Positions 6,917 to 7,865 of a stretch of DNA of 7,865 nucleotides are shown piece after piece. The stretch spans positions 1-7,865 of the forward strand of contig JAQCDI010000113.1 in assembly GCA_027620595.1 (NCBI GenBank). The letters are read 5' to 3'. Position numbers and translations under genes: made by a program. The stretch comes from Bacteroidota bacterium. GTDB lineage: Bacteria; Bacteroidota; Rhodothermia; Rhodothermales; UBA10348. Below the pieces are notes generated by a model. The model was not told the origin of the DNA. It saw only the letters and a list, made by a program, of their open reading frames with translations, and did no database searches. How positions within the stretch are numbered: position 1 is the first letter of the stretch; each line of letters starts with the position of its first letter.

Positions 6917-7865
6917 CTAGGCCTTCGAGAGGGCCTGATCCAGATCCTGGATCAGGTCCTTTTCGGTTTCTATGCCCACCGACAAGCGGATCAGGGCATC
7001 GTGCAGACCGGCGGCCCGGCGCTCTTCGGCCGGAATGGAAGCGTGCGTCATCGTTGCCGGATGGTTCATCAGGCTCTCCACCCCACCCAGGCTCTCGGCC
7101 AGCGTGAAGACGCGCGTCCCGGACAGCACCCGGTAGGCGGTCTCGATCCGGTCGTCGGCCAAAAGGAAGGAGACCATGCCACCGAATCCGCTCATCTGAC
7201 GGCGGGCCAGGTCATGGCCCGGGGAGGAAGGCAGTCCGGGATAGTACACATGCGCCACTTTGGGATGGGCCTCCAGGAATTCGGCCACGGCCAGCGCGTT
7301 GCGGCAGTGCCGTTCCATGCGCACATCAAGGGTTTTGGTCCCGCGCAGGGTCAGGAAGCAATCCATCGGGCCTGGTACGGCACCGGCCGCCTTGACCAGG
7401 AAACGGAGTTTCTCGTTCCACGCATCGCTGTTCGTACAGACGGCTCCTCCGATCACGTCGGAGTGCCCACCCAGGTACTTCGTCGTGGAATGGACCACGA
7501 GGTCGGCCCCCAATTCGATGGGCCGTTGCAGGATGGGTGTGGCAAACGTGTTGTCCACCGCCACCGCGATACCCCGGCTGTGGGCCATCGAAGCCAGGGC
7601 CTTGATGTCCACGACCCGGATCATCGGGTTGGTAGGGGTTTCGATCCACAACAGTTTCGTCTCGGAACGCAGGGAGGCTTCGACGGTCGGCAAGTCCTGC
7701 ATGTCCACGAAATCCGATGTGATGCCGAACGGACCGAAGACCTGCCGGAAAAGCCGATATGTGCCACCGTAGAGATCATTGGAAGCCAGTATATGGTCTC
7801 CGGGACGCAGACAACGGGCAATGGCATCCGTGGCGGCCACGCCGGACGAGAAGCAGATCCCGTGG
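6917..7865 (-). CDS. Cystathionine gamma-synthase/gamma-lyase family PLP enzyme, start lies outside the window
   Basis: The frame is open from base 7865 to a TAG at 6919-6917, giving about 315 codons, or roughly 80% of a family member of about 380-390 residues. Reading continues upstream of the GTG at 7840 through HGICFSSGVAATDA, the conserved PLP-phosphate region, so the true start is beyond the right edge. In order follow LYGGTYRLF, ETPTNP, DNTFATP, the Schiff-base lysine in HSTTKYLGGHSD (codon 7480-7478), GAVPGPMDCFLTLRGTKTL, RQMSGFGGM, SLGGVESLMNHPATMTH and RLSVGIE. The protein is cytoplasmic and acts in methionine/cysteine metabolism, either making cystathionine from an activated homoserine and cysteine or cleaving cystathionine. 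Synthase, lyase and O-acylhomoserine sulfhydrylase share these motifs, so the reaction is left open and no symbol is given. Its last codons overlap a plus-strand terminator at 6931-6963. Confidence 0.93.
   Translation of the reverse strand, partial: HGICFSSGVAATDAIARCLRPGDHILASNDLYGGTYRLFRQVFGPFGITSDFVDMQDLPTVEASLRSETKLLWIETPTNPMIRVVDIKALASMAHSRGIAVAVDNTFATPILQRPIELGADLVVHSTTKYLGGHSDVIGGAVCTNSDAWNEKLRFLVKAAGAVPGPMDCFLTLRGTKTLDVRMERHCRNALAVAEFLEAHPKVAHVYYPGLPSSPGHDLARRQMSGFGGMVSFLLADDRIETAYRVLSGTRVFTLAESLGGVESLMNHPATMTHASIPAEERRAAGLHDALIRLSVGIETEKDLIQDLDQALSKA
6931..6963 (+). terminator. Intrinsic terminator of the E1 gene, inside the convergent coding sequence
   Basis: CCTGATCCAG (6934-6943) and CTGGATCAGG (6947-6956) are perfect inverted repeats around a 3-base loop. 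A G-U wobble (6933/6957) and two more G-C pairs (6931-6932 with 6958-6959) extend the stem to 13 pairs. TTTT follows at once (6960-6963), then CGG and a further TTT. On the plus strand this is a standard factor-independent terminator about 105 bp after the E1 stop. The same bases encode DLIQDLDQ near the C-terminus of the minus-strand enzyme. Confidence 0.7.

Noticed and set aside
7838..7840. The GTG at 7840 as the start of the minus-strand PLP enzyme
   Set aside because: The conserved phosphate-binding region HGICFSSG continues in frame upstream to the window edge, so the gene must begin beyond 7865.

Overview
The window is GC-rich bacterial chromosome with ordinary, well-spaced housekeeping and signalling genes. 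It holds two gene fragments at the edges and four complete genes, all recognisable by family. Three observations together suggest a GC-rich member of the Bacteroidota/Rhodothermota side of the tree, such as a Rhodothermales-like organism: none of the visible start codons has a convincing Shine-Dalgarno sequence, an S9B (DPP IV-type) peptidase is present, and the E1 alpha and beta subunits of a 2-oxoacid dehydrogenase are fused in one chain. This placement is an inference and has not been tested by database comparison.

Left part (1-1051): the N-terminal 283 codons of an exported S9B peptidase run leftward off the window edge. Its start is separated by about 200 bp of divergent intergenic DNA from alr, the alanine racemase gene (1052-2167, +), which supplies D-alanine for peptidoglycan.

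Middle (2168-4531): after a 165-bp gap with an AT-rich promoter-like stretch and a small inverted repeat come an OmpR/PhoB-type response regulator and, 33 bp later, a membrane histidine kinase with a PhoR-like periplasmic region. They look like one two-component operon. The signal they sense is not readable from the sequence.

Right part (4532-7865): a further 164-bp gap with inverted repeats precedes a single-gene unit for a fused alpha-beta 2-oxoacid dehydrogenase E1, most like the branched-chain type. A convergent, incomplete gene for a cystathionine gamma-synthase/lyase family enzyme follows on the minus strand. The clearest non-coding feature is a strong plus-strand hairpin followed by a T run. 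It would terminate E1 transcription, yet it lies inside the last codons of the convergent gene.

I found no RNA gene, CRISPR array, insertion sequence or phage element, and no convincing undescribed system. Very long antisense open frames opposite the kinase and E1 genes are explained by codon bias and are rejected.
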